Origin: Anaerolineae bacterium
Lineage (GTDB): Bacteria; Chloroflexota; Anaerolineae; Promineifilales; Promineifilaceae
Direction of reading: 5' to 3'
NCBI GenBank assembly: GCA_028277515.1
Contig: JANQGC010000068.1
Coordinates: 1 to 17,635 of the forward strand
Length of the DNA: 17,635 bases
A model generated the notes under the pieces. That model saw only the letters and a program-made list of their open reading frames with translations, ran no database searches and was not told the origin of the DNA. Made by a program: the position numbers and the translations under genes. Shown one piece after another: positions 1 to 7,646 of the stretch (within the stretch, counting starts at the first letter, position 1; every line of letters begins with the position of its first letter).

Positions 1-623
1 ATGCAGGCATCGACGTGGCAGAGCAGGTCGTTTTCCTGGGCCAGGGCTGCTATCTCCGGAACCGGATCAATGATCCCGTGAGAGTAACAGGGGGCTGAAG
101 CCACCAGTAAAATCGTATTTTTGTTGATGGCGGCACGCATTGCCTGAACATCGGCCGTATATTCATCTTCCACGAAGGGGGTGATATTAACCTTTAAGTC
201 CAAATAATGGGCCGCTTTATGGAAGGCGGCATGCGCGGTTCGACACAAGAGAATTTCTGGCCGTTCGATTTGGGGTTTATTCACTCTGGCCCAATCGCGG
301 GCGGTTTTTACGGCCAGGATAATGCTCTCAGTTCCCCCGGTTGTGAAATTTCCGACCACCTGATCGTCGCCACACAGCAGATCAGAGGTAATGCGCACGA
401 TCTCTTTTTCCATCTTGAGTGTGCTGGGAAATGTAGTGGGATCGAGGGCATTTTCAGATAAATATTGCATGTAGGCTTGTTTGACAACCTGCTCCGCCTC
501 TTGACCGGCATTGAATACGTAGGCCAGAACACGGCCGTCTCGCCAGGAAAGGTCTTGCTCCCGAAATAACGATAGTTGCTGGTTGATTTCTGCGGGAGAC
601 AATCCTTTTTGAGGCTGTTTCAT
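1..623 (-). CDS. PLP-dependent decarboxylase / sphingosine-1-phosphate-lyase-like enzyme, 3' part cut off by window edge
   Basis: An open frame starts at the ATG at 623 and runs leftward without a stop to base 1, giving 207 visible residues. AAGGA lies 7 bases upstream of the ATG. The visible part matches fold-type I PLP enzymes of the group II decarboxylase/sphingosine-phosphate-lyase type: the cofactor-phosphate motif TTGGTES is at about residues 94-100, and HVDAC at about 203-207 holds the aspartate expected to bind the pyridine nitrogen. The PLP lysine should come later and lies outside the window, so catalysis cannot be confirmed. Enzymes of this type cleave a C-C bond or decarboxylate an amine or amino-acid substrate; the substrate here is unknown. 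The gene follows the methyltransferase by 32 bases and is probably the third gene of the operon beginning at 2619. An amino-acid decarboxylase is an alternative reading. Confidence 0.85.
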   Translation of the reverse strand, partial: MKQPQKGLSPAEINQQLSLFREQDLSWRDGRVLAYVFNAGQEAEQVVKQAYMQYLSENALDPTTFPSTLKMEKEIVRITSDLLCGDDQVVGNFTTGGTESIILAVKTARDWARVNKPQIERPEILLCRTAHAAFHKAAHYLDLKVNITPFVEDEYTADVQAMRAAINKNTILLVASAPCYSHGIIDPVPEIAALAQENDLLCHVDAC

Positions 624-642
624 GTATTTTTCCTTTGCCGTC

Positions 643-657
643 AAGTGACTGTCACTT
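643..657. repeat. Perfect 15-bp palindrome overlapping the methyltransferase stop codon
   Basis: AAGTGAC-T-GTCACTT is perfectly symmetric around one central base. It lies between two co-oriented operon genes and overlaps the stop codon of the upstream methyltransferase. The loop is too short for a good RNA hairpin, so a protein-binding site or chance are both possible. Confidence 0.4.
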
Positions 658-1408
658 ATGCTTGAAAAATGAATATCCCTTCTATCAGTTGGAAGTGGGT
701 TCTCCGGTCGGCAACGGCCGGTTTTAGGAACTCTTGCACACCAGCGTTTCCCTGAGTGAGCATGGATTTCAAGTAGCGAAGGCCGTTTTCGTCATGGCGC
801 TGTGCCCAGAAGTCGAAGTCCATCTGCTTGGCTATTGTTTCCTGGTGTACGAGAGACAACCCGGCCGCCTCCGCTATTTCCAGCCACTCTAGTATGCTCA
901 AGCAACGGCCGTGGCTGGGATCGTGCAGTTTTCCAAAAGCATTGATGTAATCTCCCACCGGACCATCGGGAACGATATTGTCAACGATTGCCAATTGACC
1001 ACCCGGTTTCAACACGCGAGTAGACTCCTGAACAAATCCTGGGATGTCGCTAAAATGGTGGGCGGCGATGCGACAGGTCACCAGGTGAAAGGAGTGCTCG
1101 GGGTAGGGCAGATCTTGGGCATCGGCCGTCTCGATGAGCACATTATCCAGGTCCTGTTCTTCGACCAACAACTCTACCTGTTCAAGCATTTCAGGGGTGA
1201 TATCCGTGGCTAGGACCTGGGCCACATGAGGCGCAAAGGTCAGAGCAGTATGTCCGGCCCCAGTGGCAATGTCAAGGACCCGCCAATCCGGCTGCGGCCC
1301 CAACAGTTCAACCAGGCGGTTGAGGCTGCCCCCTTGAGCATGGACTTTACTGACCGCATAGGATGGGGCATTATCCCCAAACTGCTTTAAGATGCTTTTC
1401 TTGCTCAT
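656..1408 (-). CDS. Class I SAM-dependent methyltransferase (Methyltransf_11/UbiE-like)
   Basis: This 250-residue protein has the class I methyltransferase signature. Motif I is VLDIATGAGHTAL at about residues 44-56, the acidic residue at the end of strand 2 is in ATDIT (about 67-71), and a motif ADAQDLPYPEHSFHLV (about 95-110) precedes RVLKPGGQLAIVDNI (about 131-145). It transfers a methyl group from S-adenosylmethionine, probably to a small molecule, in the cytoplasm; the acceptor cannot be named from sequence. Its ATG overlaps the TGA of the upstream MalY-type gene in an ATGA junction at 1405-1408, which implies translational coupling. The next operon gene starts 32 bases downstream. Being placed between two PLP enzymes suggests a small-molecule pathway, possibly sulfur or amino-acid related. 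Confidence 0.9.
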   Translation of the reverse strand: MSKKSILKQFGDNAPSYAVSKVHAQGGSLNRLVELLGPQPDWRVLDIATGAGHTALTFAPHVAQVLATDITPEMLEQVELLVEEQDLDNVLIETADAQDLPYPEHSFHLVTCRIAAHHFSDIPGFVQESTRVLKPGGQLAIVDNIVPDGPVGDYINAFGKLHDPSHGRCLSILEWLEIAEAAGLSLVHQETIAKQMDFDFWAQRHDENGLRYLKSMLTQGNAGVQEFLKPAVADRRTHFQLIEGIFIFQA

Positions 1409-2619
1409 GCTCTGATCGTCCGTTCAATACGCTGTAAGGCTTCCTCCAGAATAGAACGAGGGCAGGCGATGTTGATTCGTTGAAAGCCATTCCCTTCCGG
1501 CCCAAACACATAGCCATCATTTAAACAGACCTGGGCCTTATCCAAAAACAGGTTGCGCAGTTCTTTGGGACGCAAACCCAGGCCATTGCAATCCAACCAG
1601 GCTAGGTAGGTACCCTCCAGGGGAATCAGTTTGATTTCAGGTATTTTTTCTTCCAGGAACTCTTTCAAATAGAGATAATTCCCCTCAATATATTGCAAAA
1701 CCTGGTTCAACCAGGGTAGCCCTTCATTATAAGCGGCAATGAGGGCTTCCATACCAAAGGGGCTAAGGCCGAATAGACCTGTTTTTTCCAGCTCATTTTG
1801 GAAATTCTCACGCTTGTGGGGGTCAGGGATGATGATATTAGAGGTTTTCAGCCCGGCAAGATTGAACGTTTTGCTGGGAGCAGTGCAGGTGACGCTATTT
1901 TGGGCAAAACGCTCATTAATGCGCGCGAAGGGCGTGAATGATTGGCCAAAAAGGGTTAAGTCCTGGTGGATCTCGTCAGAGACAACGAGCACATCATTGT
2001 CCAGGCAAATATTACCCAGGGTCGTTAGCTCTTCTTCCGTCCAAACACGGCCGACCGGGTTGTGCGGGCTGCAAAGGATAAGCATAACAACCTGGGGATC
2101 GGCGGCCATTTCCGCTAACCCTCGAAAATCAATCTTATACCTATTGTTTTCGTATAGCAATTGATTTTTAGCGATTTTCACGCCATTATTCTTGATTACC
2201 GAATAAAATGGATGGTAAACCGGGGGTTGGATGATTACCTTTTGCCCTGGTTGAACAAATGCGCGAACGAGCATATTTAGGGCCGGAACGACACCAGGGG
2301 TGGGGGAAATCCACTCGGATTTGATTGGCCAATTATGGCGAGACTGCACCCAGTCAATAACGGCACGGTTATAATTGTCACCGGGAAGCGTGTAGCCAAA
2401 AATGCCGTGCCGGGCGCGGGCGGTTAAGGCATCAATGACCGGTTGAGGTGAACGGAAATCCATATCGGCGACCCACAAGGGCAGCGTGCGCTGTTCCCCA
2501 AAAAAACGGTCCGTGATGACAGCCTGATGAGGATCGTCACCATCGACAAGCAGCAACCACTTTACAGAATTTGTATCACGACGAGAAATTTCAACATCTA
2601 AGTTGTGTGGATTAATCAA
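1405..2619 (-). CDS. MalY/PatB-type PLP C-S lyase / aminotransferase
   Basis: This is a fold-type I PLP enzyme of about 404 residues. Family hallmarks are all present: an N-terminal SVKW, PLWVADMDF at about residues 47-55, SPHNPVGRVW at about 184-193, the cofactor aspartate in VVSDEIHQD at about 212-220, and the PLP lysine in APSKTFNLAGLK at about 247-258. MalY/PatB enzymes cleave cystathionine or cysteine conjugates to a thiol, pyruvate and ammonia. The frame is open back to a TTG at 2631, but GGAGG (2625-2629) falls just after that codon, so I place the start at the TTG at 2619. An ATT at 2616 is also possible. The ends of the operon genes overlap, so it leads a three-gene operon. Whether it acts as a lyase or an aminotransferase cannot be read from sequence. 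Confidence 0.92.
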   Translation of the reverse strand: MINPHNLDVEISRRDTNSVKWLLLVDGDDPHQAVITDRFFGEQRTLPLWVADMDFRSPQPVIDALTARARHGIFGYTLPGDNYNRAVIDWVQSRHNWPIKSEWISPTPGVVPALNMLVRAFVQPGQKVIIQPPVYHPFYSVIKNNGVKIAKNQLLYENNRYKIDFRGLAEMAADPQVVMLILCSPHNPVGRVWTEEELTTLGNICLDNDVLVVSDEIHQDLTLFGQSFTPFARINERFAQNSVTCTAPSKTFNLAGLKTSNIIIPDPHKRENFQNELEKTGLFGLSPFGMEALIAAYNEGLPWLNQVLQYIEGNYLYLKEFLEEKIPEIKLIPLEGTYLAWLDCNGLGLRPKELRNLFLDKAQVCLNDGYVFGPEGNGFQRINIACPRSILEEALQRIERTIRA

Positions 2620-2640
2620 CTTGACCTCCAAATCTGCTTA

Positions 2641-2659
2641 TTCGTATAGCCATTACGAA
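2641..2659. repeat. Small inverted repeat upstream of the MalY-type operon
   Basis: TTCGTA (2641-2646) and TACGAA (2654-2659) are perfect inverted copies separated by 7 bases, in the short gap before the operon start. This could be an operator, or the foot of a weak hairpin after the upstream ParB-like gene. No U-rich tail supports a terminator. Confidence 0.3.
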
Positions 2660-2698
2660 AAGCAAACCACATATAAGGATTTAAATGGGTGGGGAATT

Positions 2699-3520
2699 CT
2701 AACTGATTCGTTCCTGCTCCATGACAATGTTTGTGATTTCATCACTGTTTTCTGCTGACCAGATGTATAAATCAGCCTCTGTCCTATCAGGAAAGCGGTT
2801 GAGCAAATCATTTTGCTTTATTACCTTGAGAGCAGGACCATAAATCTCTTCATGCCAATCCTTAAAAGCGCGTTCATAAGTATAATTTACTCGACCCTTT
2901 TGTTCATATCCAAAGCGGTACATTTCAACTTGTTTGTTAATTTTCTGGTAACATCCGGCAGACGTAAATTGGATAGATCGGCCAAGCTTGGCATTAGAAC
3001 GGCCAATTTTCTTTAAGAAATCACTTTTTTCAATGGCAATTATCTGAGTTTGAGTATCTTCTTGGGCGCTCTCGTCAATATTTCTAAAGTTTGTGACATA
3101 GGCTTCGATTATTTCAAACCCTTTAAGCCGGGCTACAGATACACGATGGTTGCCATCGACAACAAAGTAATCTTCCCCAACTTTATAAAGTTCAATAGGG
3201 GGCGTTTTGCCTTCCAACATAGCAACCTCCACATTTTTCCAGCGATCTTCCAAGTTATCATTGCGGGGCATGAAGGCTGAGTTGAAATCTTTGAATCGGC
3301 CGACACTCCCCTTAATTTTCCCCAAAGGCACATTTTGCAAGCCAAGATATAAATGTTTGACCAGACGGTTCTTTTTTTGAACGGTAGAAAATGACAGCAG
3401 ATCAACGGAGCAACCTTTGACCAAGCATACAATATCTTTGTAAATGACCTTGCGGCGGGCCTTCTTCCAATCATCATGGGCATCAGCATGATGAAGATTA
3501 TGTAGAGTGTCATGTCTCAT
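2699..3520 (-). CDS. ParB-like nuclease-fold / DUF4032-type protein
   Basis: The protein has 273 residues from the ATG at 3520. Its core is a ParB/sulfiredoxin-like domain: PRNDNLEDRWKNVE leads into TPPIELYKVGEDYFVVDGNHRVSVARLKG (DGNHR at about residues 122-126), followed by a strand ending EAYVTNF. This layout matches DUF4032-type proteins rather than true chromosome-partitioning ParB. There is no obvious HTH DNA-binding domain, so partitioning is unlikely. The frame extends upstream to 3568, but that would overlap the previous gene. AAGGA 8 bases before the ATG at 3520, one base after the upstream TAA, decides the start. It is the last gene of the operon with the lipid-kinase-like gene. The N-terminus is rich in His and basic residues. 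Function is unknown; a nucleotide-binding or regulatory role is only a guess. Confidence 0.82.
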   Translation of the reverse strand: MRHDTLHNLHHADAHDDWKKARRKVIYKDIVCLVKGCSVDLLSFSTVQKKNRLVKHLYLGLQNVPLGKIKGSVGRFKDFNSAFMPRNDNLEDRWKNVEVAMLEGKTPPIELYKVGEDYFVVDGNHRVSVARLKGFEIIEAYVTNFRNIDESAQEDTQTQIIAIEKSDFLKKIGRSNAKLGRSIQFTSAGCYQKINKQVEMYRFGYEQKGRVNYTYERAFKDWHEEIYGPALKVIKQNDLLNRFPDRTEADLYIWSAENSDEITNIVMEQERIS

Positions 3521-3521
3521 C

Positions 3522-5021
3522 TTAGGCATCCTTTTCTTTATCATTGGGTACAAGGATTTGAACAGCATTTGGAATGACAGAGATTGTCAAAGGCGTTGGT
3601 TCCCAGATCTCACCGTCACCGGTAACAGCCATAGGAGGATCAGCTTCAATTAAGGCTTCTTTCACCTTCCAATGGGGAAGAGGTTTACCAAACTCTTTTT
3701 TAGCAATACTGCCCGCGACAGAAAGCAGTGAATCCAGGTCTCGTTGGCCGATTACAATGACGTCAAGCAGACCATCACCAACATCGACGCTTTGGGCGAT
3801 TTCCACATTTGGAATGCCAAGGCTCGCCGAATTGGCCACCATACACCATAAACCTTCAAGTTCTTCAACTTGCCCGTCAAGAGTCAGTCGGTAATTAGCA
3901 ATGGGCGGGTTTTTCAACGATTTCAGGCCGGCTAAGGTGTAAGCGAGACCACCAAAACGGTCTTTCATTTCACGATCGGCCAGTTCATTGATTTGAGCCT
4001 CATAGCCGACACCAACGCGTAAAATGAATAATTGATCATTGGAACGACCCATATCAATTGAACGTAGTTCAGCAGGCAGGACAGCTATTAAGCCGGCCGC
4101 CTGGATCAAATCCTTTGGAATCCCAAGTTCAACTGACAACACATTATTGGTGCCGCCTGGTAAAATGGCCAGAGGCATATTTGTGCCTATTAAGCCACTG
4201 GCAACTTCCATCACGGTGCCGTCACCACCATAAACAGCAACAATATCGACTACATTCGCTTCGGCCGCTTCTTTGGCCAGCCTGGCAGCGTCGCCAGATT
4301 TTTTCGTGATAGCCAGGTCCCAGTCGATATTCGCCGCGTAAAAGACGGAATTTAAATTGTTTAAAATCGTAGCATCCTGGCCTGAGGCCGGGTTGACGAT
4401 GACGAAGACGCTTTTTATAGCAGGTCCTTTTCGCCTGGTACCCTGGCTCAAGATCTCCTGGAATTCCTGCGGTAGGTCTCCAGCTTTGGCTGCTGCTGCC
4501 TCCTGTCCTTTTTGCTGAACCTCAATTAACTGGTTCAATGCATCGTCACTTAACACCTGGCGGTAGGTACGCCCGCCGAAGGGTTGGAGGTTTTCGATTA
4601 TATTATCAGCTTGTTCCGTCTCACTTAAGATCACCAGGGCGGAGCTACCGCCAGGCATATCTTTAAGGATATTATGAAGGAAATCCTGGGTGAAATTCTT
4701 GGTGGGTTTCCTGGAAACGTTGCGGCCGATGATGCCTCCACCAAGAACGCCTAACAAAACTCCGGCAACGCCAATTGGCGGCGCGACGATGGTTAATAAT
4801 CCACCGGCGACCGCGCCAATACGGGTCCCTTTTTTACGCGCTACGTCCAAAGTGGCCTCGGTAGATGTTTTACCTTGCAAATCCTTAACAAGGACGGCCG
4901 CCGTAAGAACCTGATAAGTTTGGTCTTTCTGAAGCTTCTGAAGTTCCTTAAAAGCCTCTCCCGCTTTTTGGTCGCTATTGTAGGCGGTAACAACAATCTC
5001 AACATTATGATTTGCCGACAT
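3522..5021 (-). CDS. DUF1269-like membrane domain fused to a diacylglycerol kinase (YegS-type) catalytic domain
   Basis: This 499-residue protein has two parts. Residues 1 to about 170 resemble DUF1269: an alpha/beta start (EIVVTAYNSDQKAGEAFKEL), then a glycine-rich hydrophobic hairpin at about 67-99, then ALVILSETEQADNIIENL. Residues about 200-495 form a DAGK/lipid-kinase domain, with VIVNPASG (207-214), the nucleotide-binding VYGGDGTVMEVASGL (263-277), LPGGTNNVLSVELG (287-300) where many relatives have GTGNDFA, and a C-terminal VGDGLLDV and TGDGEIWE. The domain would phosphorylate diacylglycerol or a related lipid using ATP at the cytoplasmic membrane. The start has an AAGGGA 9 bases upstream. 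It sits 34 bases after the RDD gene and one base before the ParB-like gene. The fusion is notable; the role of the N-terminal domain is unknown. Confidence 0.9.
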   Translation of the reverse strand: MSANHNVEIVVTAYNSDQKAGEAFKELQKLQKDQTYQVLTAAVLVKDLQGKTSTEATLDVARKKGTRIGAVAGGLLTIVAPPIGVAGVLLGVLGGGIIGRNVSRKPTKNFTQDFLHNILKDMPGGSSALVILSETEQADNIIENLQPFGGRTYRQVLSDDALNQLIEVQQKGQEAAAAKAGDLPQEFQEILSQGTRRKGPAIKSVFVIVNPASGQDATILNNLNSVFYAANIDWDLAITKKSGDAARLAKEAAEANVVDIVAVYGGDGTVMEVASGLIGTNMPLAILPGGTNNVLSVELGIPKDLIQAAGLIAVLPAELRSIDMGRSNDQLFILRVGVGYEAQINELADREMKDRFGGLAYTLAGLKSLKNPPIANYRLTLDGQVEELEGLWCMVANSASLGIPNVEIAQSVDVGDGLLDVIVIGQRDLDSLLSVAGSIAKKEFGKPLPHWKVKEALIEADPPMAVTGDGEIWEPTPLTISVIPNAVQILVPNDKEKDA

Positions 5022-5055
5022 GGAAACTAATCCCTTTTCAGATTTCGCTAATTCC

Positions 5056-5679
5056 TTAATTATCTTCTTTTTGCCTCAACCGACGTTCACGAATTCGTTT
5101 TCGTGTATGTTTCAGATATTTTAAACGTTCCCGTAAATTTTCAACAACTAGCACATCTTCCCGGGCAGGCCAATCATAAATGACGCAGGTATTGGCCAGC
5201 TTGTCATGCCACCCCTGACGTGTGTCCGATACTAGAATCCAGAGCACTCCCACTGCTAAAAGTATGACTGAAAACCAAAATGTTATGTAACGCCAAACAG
5301 CGGTCAAAAGTGTAATGCGTGAGCCGTCCATGGGTACAATTCGCAGGCCGAGCAACCCTTTACCGATAGATTTTCCGGAGGTTACTGTCCAGGCAATTAC
5401 AGTATAAAGAAAGGCAATAGCACTGACACCCCAAAATGCTGTGAAGGCCCGCAATATGCTTCCTTGAATGGAAGTGCTTTGCTCCAGTTGGTCTATCACA
5501 TCCGTGAGTCCAAAGAAGGATATGAGTAGGGTTGTGATTCCACCAACAACGGAAACTGTGATGATCACAACAATGGCATCAATCAGAAATGCAAGAAATC
5601 GACTGATGAATCCGGCGTATTGCCCTTGTAATGTATTATTTGTCGGATTCGTCTGGGAGGGACTCAATTTTGTATTCAT
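5056..5679 (-). CDS. RDD-family integral membrane protein
   Basis: A 207-residue membrane protein with the RDD pattern: an Arg and Asp in the first helix (SRFLAFLIDA, about residues 26-35), SGKSIGKGLLGLRIV between helices two and three (about 101-115), and DTRQGWHDKLANTCVI (about 152-167) after the last. Three hydrophobic stretches lie near 28-57, 80-100 and 130-150. The C-terminal 35 residues are strongly basic (KHTRKRIRERRLRQK) and probably cytoplasmic. RDD proteins are thought to move or support small solutes in some bacteria, but the function is mostly undefined. The ATG lies inside the end of the upstream gene, overlapping it by 44 bases. No strong ribosome site is visible and no other in-frame ATG exists before the first helix, so coupled translation is likely. 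Confidence 0.9.
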   Translation of the reverse strand: MNTKLSPSQTNPTNNTLQGQYAGFISRFLAFLIDAIVVIITVSVVGGITTLLISFFGLTDVIDQLEQSTSIQGSILRAFTAFWGVSAIAFLYTVIAWTVTSGKSIGKGLLGLRIVPMDGSRITLLTAVWRYITFWFSVILLAVGVLWILVSDTRQGWHDKLANTCVIYDWPAREDVLVVENLRERLKYLKHTRKRIRERRLRQKEDN

Positions 5680-6577
5680 CTAAGGTCAAATTTGCCCACC
5701 GTTGGACCTCCGGAGGGGGAATAGGCAACTCCCTGCGCGGTGGACGTCGTAGAATGCGGCGTACAATCCCTTCCATCAGGTTATCGGCCGTCACTGTGCG
5801 CTCCCGAACCTCGTCTCGCGCTTCCCCGGCCAGACTGATGCCTTGTTGGGCAACGAGATCTTGAAGCTCAGGATTTTCAGCAAGTTGATTGATGAATTCA
5901 TCAACAATTTGTCTATAGGTCATTTTAGCTAGTTGGCGATTGTGAGGTTCCGCTTTACGGCCTTCTGCAATCCAATGGGCCAGGCTTTCTTCTCCTTTTC
6001 GCGCCAGACGGTCGATGCGACGCTGAATGGGCGCCAGCAGAAAGCTGTTGGTGACGGGACGGGTGACCTGGTTGGTCACGGAGACCGATTTATCAAAGGC
6101 ACGCGCCCAGAGGGACAGGTTACGGCGGAAGGTGGATTGGGCATCAAGGATCAGGCCGAACATGGCGTAGCGCAGGCGATCCAGTTCATCTTCCTGTTCC
6201 GGGGCTTTCGACGGCCGTCCGGCCGTCTCTTCCCGCATCTGTTCTTCGTAAATCCGCAAACGAGAGACAAGCTGGCTCGTACCTTCAATGGCGCCTCCTA
6301 GTAGCAATCCTGTTAAGGCGCGCAGCGAATCAAAATCATCTTCATCCGCATCCACCGGTTGACCAGGCAGCTCATCGGGTTCAGAGGGAACAGCTTCTTC
6401 AATAAGATCAGATTCTTCAACGTGACCGACATCGCCACCATCGGTTGGCTCAGGAGAGGAAGCGGCGGCCGGTTCTTGGCCAGCCCCCAACGGGTTTGGA
6501 GATTCGCTTTCAATGTGAGTGGTTATTAGCTGTCCCTCAACGATAACGGGATCGTTCTCGGACTCTTGTATATCCAT
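5636..6577 (-). CDS. Acidic conserved hypothetical protein, upstream of RDD gene
   Basis: I do not recognise a named family. The 313-residue protein opens with an acidic, low-complexity, Pro/Gly-rich tail (about residues 1-83). It is then mainly helical: a small hydrophobic/glycine patch LTGLLLGGAIEG (88-99), charged helices to about 210, and a conserved-looking C-terminal block ENPELQDLVAQQGISLAGEA (234-253) followed by DEVRERTVTADNL and an Arg-rich RRILRRPPRR (273-282). No signal peptide or convincing transmembrane helix is seen. It starts the four-gene operon and overlaps the RDD gene by 44 bases in another frame, implying coupled production. A cytoplasmic partner or membrane-associated scaffold for the RDD protein would fit, but that is inference. 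There is no strong ribosome site before the ATG. Confidence 0.8.
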   Translation of the reverse strand: MDIQESENDPVIVEGQLITTHIESESPNPLGAGQEPAAASSPEPTDGGDVGHVEESDLIEEAVPSEPDELPGQPVDADEDDFDSLRALTGLLLGGAIEGTSQLVSRLRIYEEQMREETAGRPSKAPEQEDELDRLRYAMFGLILDAQSTFRRNLSLWARAFDKSVSVTNQVTRPVTNSFLLAPIQRRIDRLARKGEESLAHWIAEGRKAEPHNRQLAKMTYRQIVDEFINQLAENPELQDLVAQQGISLAGEARDEVRERTVTADNLMEGIVRRILRRPPRRELPIPPPEVQRWANLTLDEYKIESLPDESDK

Positions 6578-6882
6578 AAAGATTATTGTTGATGATAAAT
6601 TTTTCCGACAATCGGCATTTCCTGTATAAAGATTGAGGCATCCTTATTGTCTATGAACAAGGAGGATAAGTCAACGCGAAGAACGTGGAAGAGCTTTACG
6701 CTTCGACCCTGCCTGAATTGGCAATTCACGATCCGGAATGGCGTATATTTATGCCAATGTCCCAGAGGTAGTTGAGTAAAAAAGAATTCTTGGAGATGTC
6801 GCGTCAAAGGAAGCCTTTGCCAAGGCTTTCCTTGTCTGATCTCGCCTTTGACAAAGAGTGATGATATTAATGTTGTTAATGC
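6578..6882. other. Intergenic gap between SHOCT gene and four-gene operon
   Basis: This 305-base stretch should hold the leader and promoter of the four-gene minus-strand operon starting at 6577, and the 3' end of the SHOCT transcript. One good hairpin is seen (6809-6831). A 74-codon TTG-started frame (6807 to 6583, minus) has no ribosome site and no recognisable family, so I do not call it. No convincing promoter pair was found. Confidence 0.6.
6809..6831 (-). terminator. Possible terminator hairpin after the SHOCT gene
   Basis: On the minus strand GGAA-A-GCCTT pairs with AAGGCTTCC around the loop GGCA, with one bulged A, followed by a short TTT. It lies about 50 bases past the SHOCT stop codon. 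The stem is good but the U-tract is weak, so termination may be Rho-dependent or the element may have another role. Confidence 0.4.
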
Positions 6883-7404
6883 TCATATGCCGAGAATTTG
6901 AGCCTTTTTCGATTTGAATTCTTCATCTGTGATGATACCGGCTTCATGTAGCTCGGCCAGGTTCTTCAATTCCTCTATGTAATCTGCCGATGAGGCAGTA
7001 GTGCTGATTTTTGTTGAATCCTCTTTTTGCTGAGCCGGTTTTTGAGAAGCATCTGGAACCGGAGATTTTTCTTTTTCCGCAGCTTGCTGGTCTTCTTTTT
7101 CAGCCTTATCAATGGCCAACTCATCTTCTTCTGTCAATTCCAGGCTTTGAATACCTTGCTCTTTCATGGCTGCTTTAAGCTCTTCCTCACTCAGTTCTTC
7201 AGCCTTCTTGCCGGTGCTTTTCTCAATCTTATCAACGTCTTTCTTGTTTAGTTTATAAGCGGCAGCAGCACCACCAATACACAATATAATGGCTGAACCA
7301 ACGATTAGACGCCGTGTGAAACGCCATCTCCACCGTCTGCGCCTTCTCCTGTGTCTTCTCATACGTCTCCGTCTCACTGCTGGTGCTCGTCCTCGTCGTC
7401 TCAT
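6883..7404 (-). CDS. Arg-rich, single-pass membrane protein with C-terminal SHOCT domain
   Basis: This 173-residue protein begins with an extreme basic head (residues 1-32, with about 20 arginines and two tryptophans). A transmembrane helix (about 33-50, LIVGSAIILCIGGAAAAY) follows. The middle is an acidic, charged, coiled-coil-like segment (about 55-115) and a low-complexity linker. The end is a typical SHOCT domain, DYIEELKNLAELHEAGIITD to the C-terminus. SHOCT is a short helical oligomerisation domain found at protein ends. The Arg head would face the cytoplasm by the positive-inside rule and could bind nucleic acid or anionic lipid. The ATG is supported by GGAGG 9 bases upstream (7414-7418) and by a TATAAT promoter element. 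The gene stands alone and is divergent from the TetR gene. Its role is unknown. Confidence 0.88.
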   Translation of the reverse strand: MRRRGRAPAVRRRRMRRHRRRRRRWRWRFTRRLIVGSAIILCIGGAAAAYKLNKKDVDKIEKSTGKKAEELSEEELKAAMKEQGIQSLELTEEDELAIDKAEKEDQQAAEKEKSPVPDASQKPAQQKEDSTKISTTASSADYIEELKNLAELHEAGIITDEEFKSKKAQILGI

Positions 7405-7431
7405 AATTATTTACCTCCATATATCGATCCC

Positions 7432-7459
7432 ATTATATTCACATAACTAAATTGTACAA
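7432..7459 (-). promoter_or_regulatory. Promoter of the SHOCT gene
   Basis: On the minus strand a perfect TATAAT (7432-7437) is preceded by TTGTAC (7454-7459) at 16 bases. The -35 match is weak (TTG only). Transcription would begin near 7425, giving a leader of about 20 bases that contains the GGAGG ribosome site, which is a sensible arrangement. Confidence 0.5.
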
Positions 7460-7617
7460 TACACCGTATTTAGCCACACAGACTTGGCCGAAATTTCAAC
7501 TGAGGAACTGTTTGTAATTATTGTTTAATTGCTCAATTTTGGGAAATTGCAGCCCAGCATATAATTGTTATAGTTAAGCTAAGATTGCTTAAATTAAGTA
7601 TACGGCTATTTAACAAG

Positions 7618-7646
7618 GGGTAGTACCTTGAGATTATCCACTACCC
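7618..7646. repeat. Hairpin-forming inverted repeat in the SHOCT/TetR gap
   Basis: GGGTAGT (7618-7624) and ACTACCC (7640-7646) are perfect inverted copies around a 15-base loop, followed on the plus strand by TTTAAAAAA. It could be a terminator, or part of a small RNA, but no upstream plus-strand transcript is known here. Confidence 0.3.

Noticed and set aside
2699..3520. ParB-like protein as a chromosome partitioning factor
   Set aside because: No ParA neighbour, no parS-like repeats and no clear HTH domain; the pattern fits DUF4032-type proteins better.
6583..6807. Minus-strand 74-codon frame before the four-gene operon
   Set aside because: Its TTG start lies at the foot of a hairpin, there is no ribosome site, and the product resembles nothing known.
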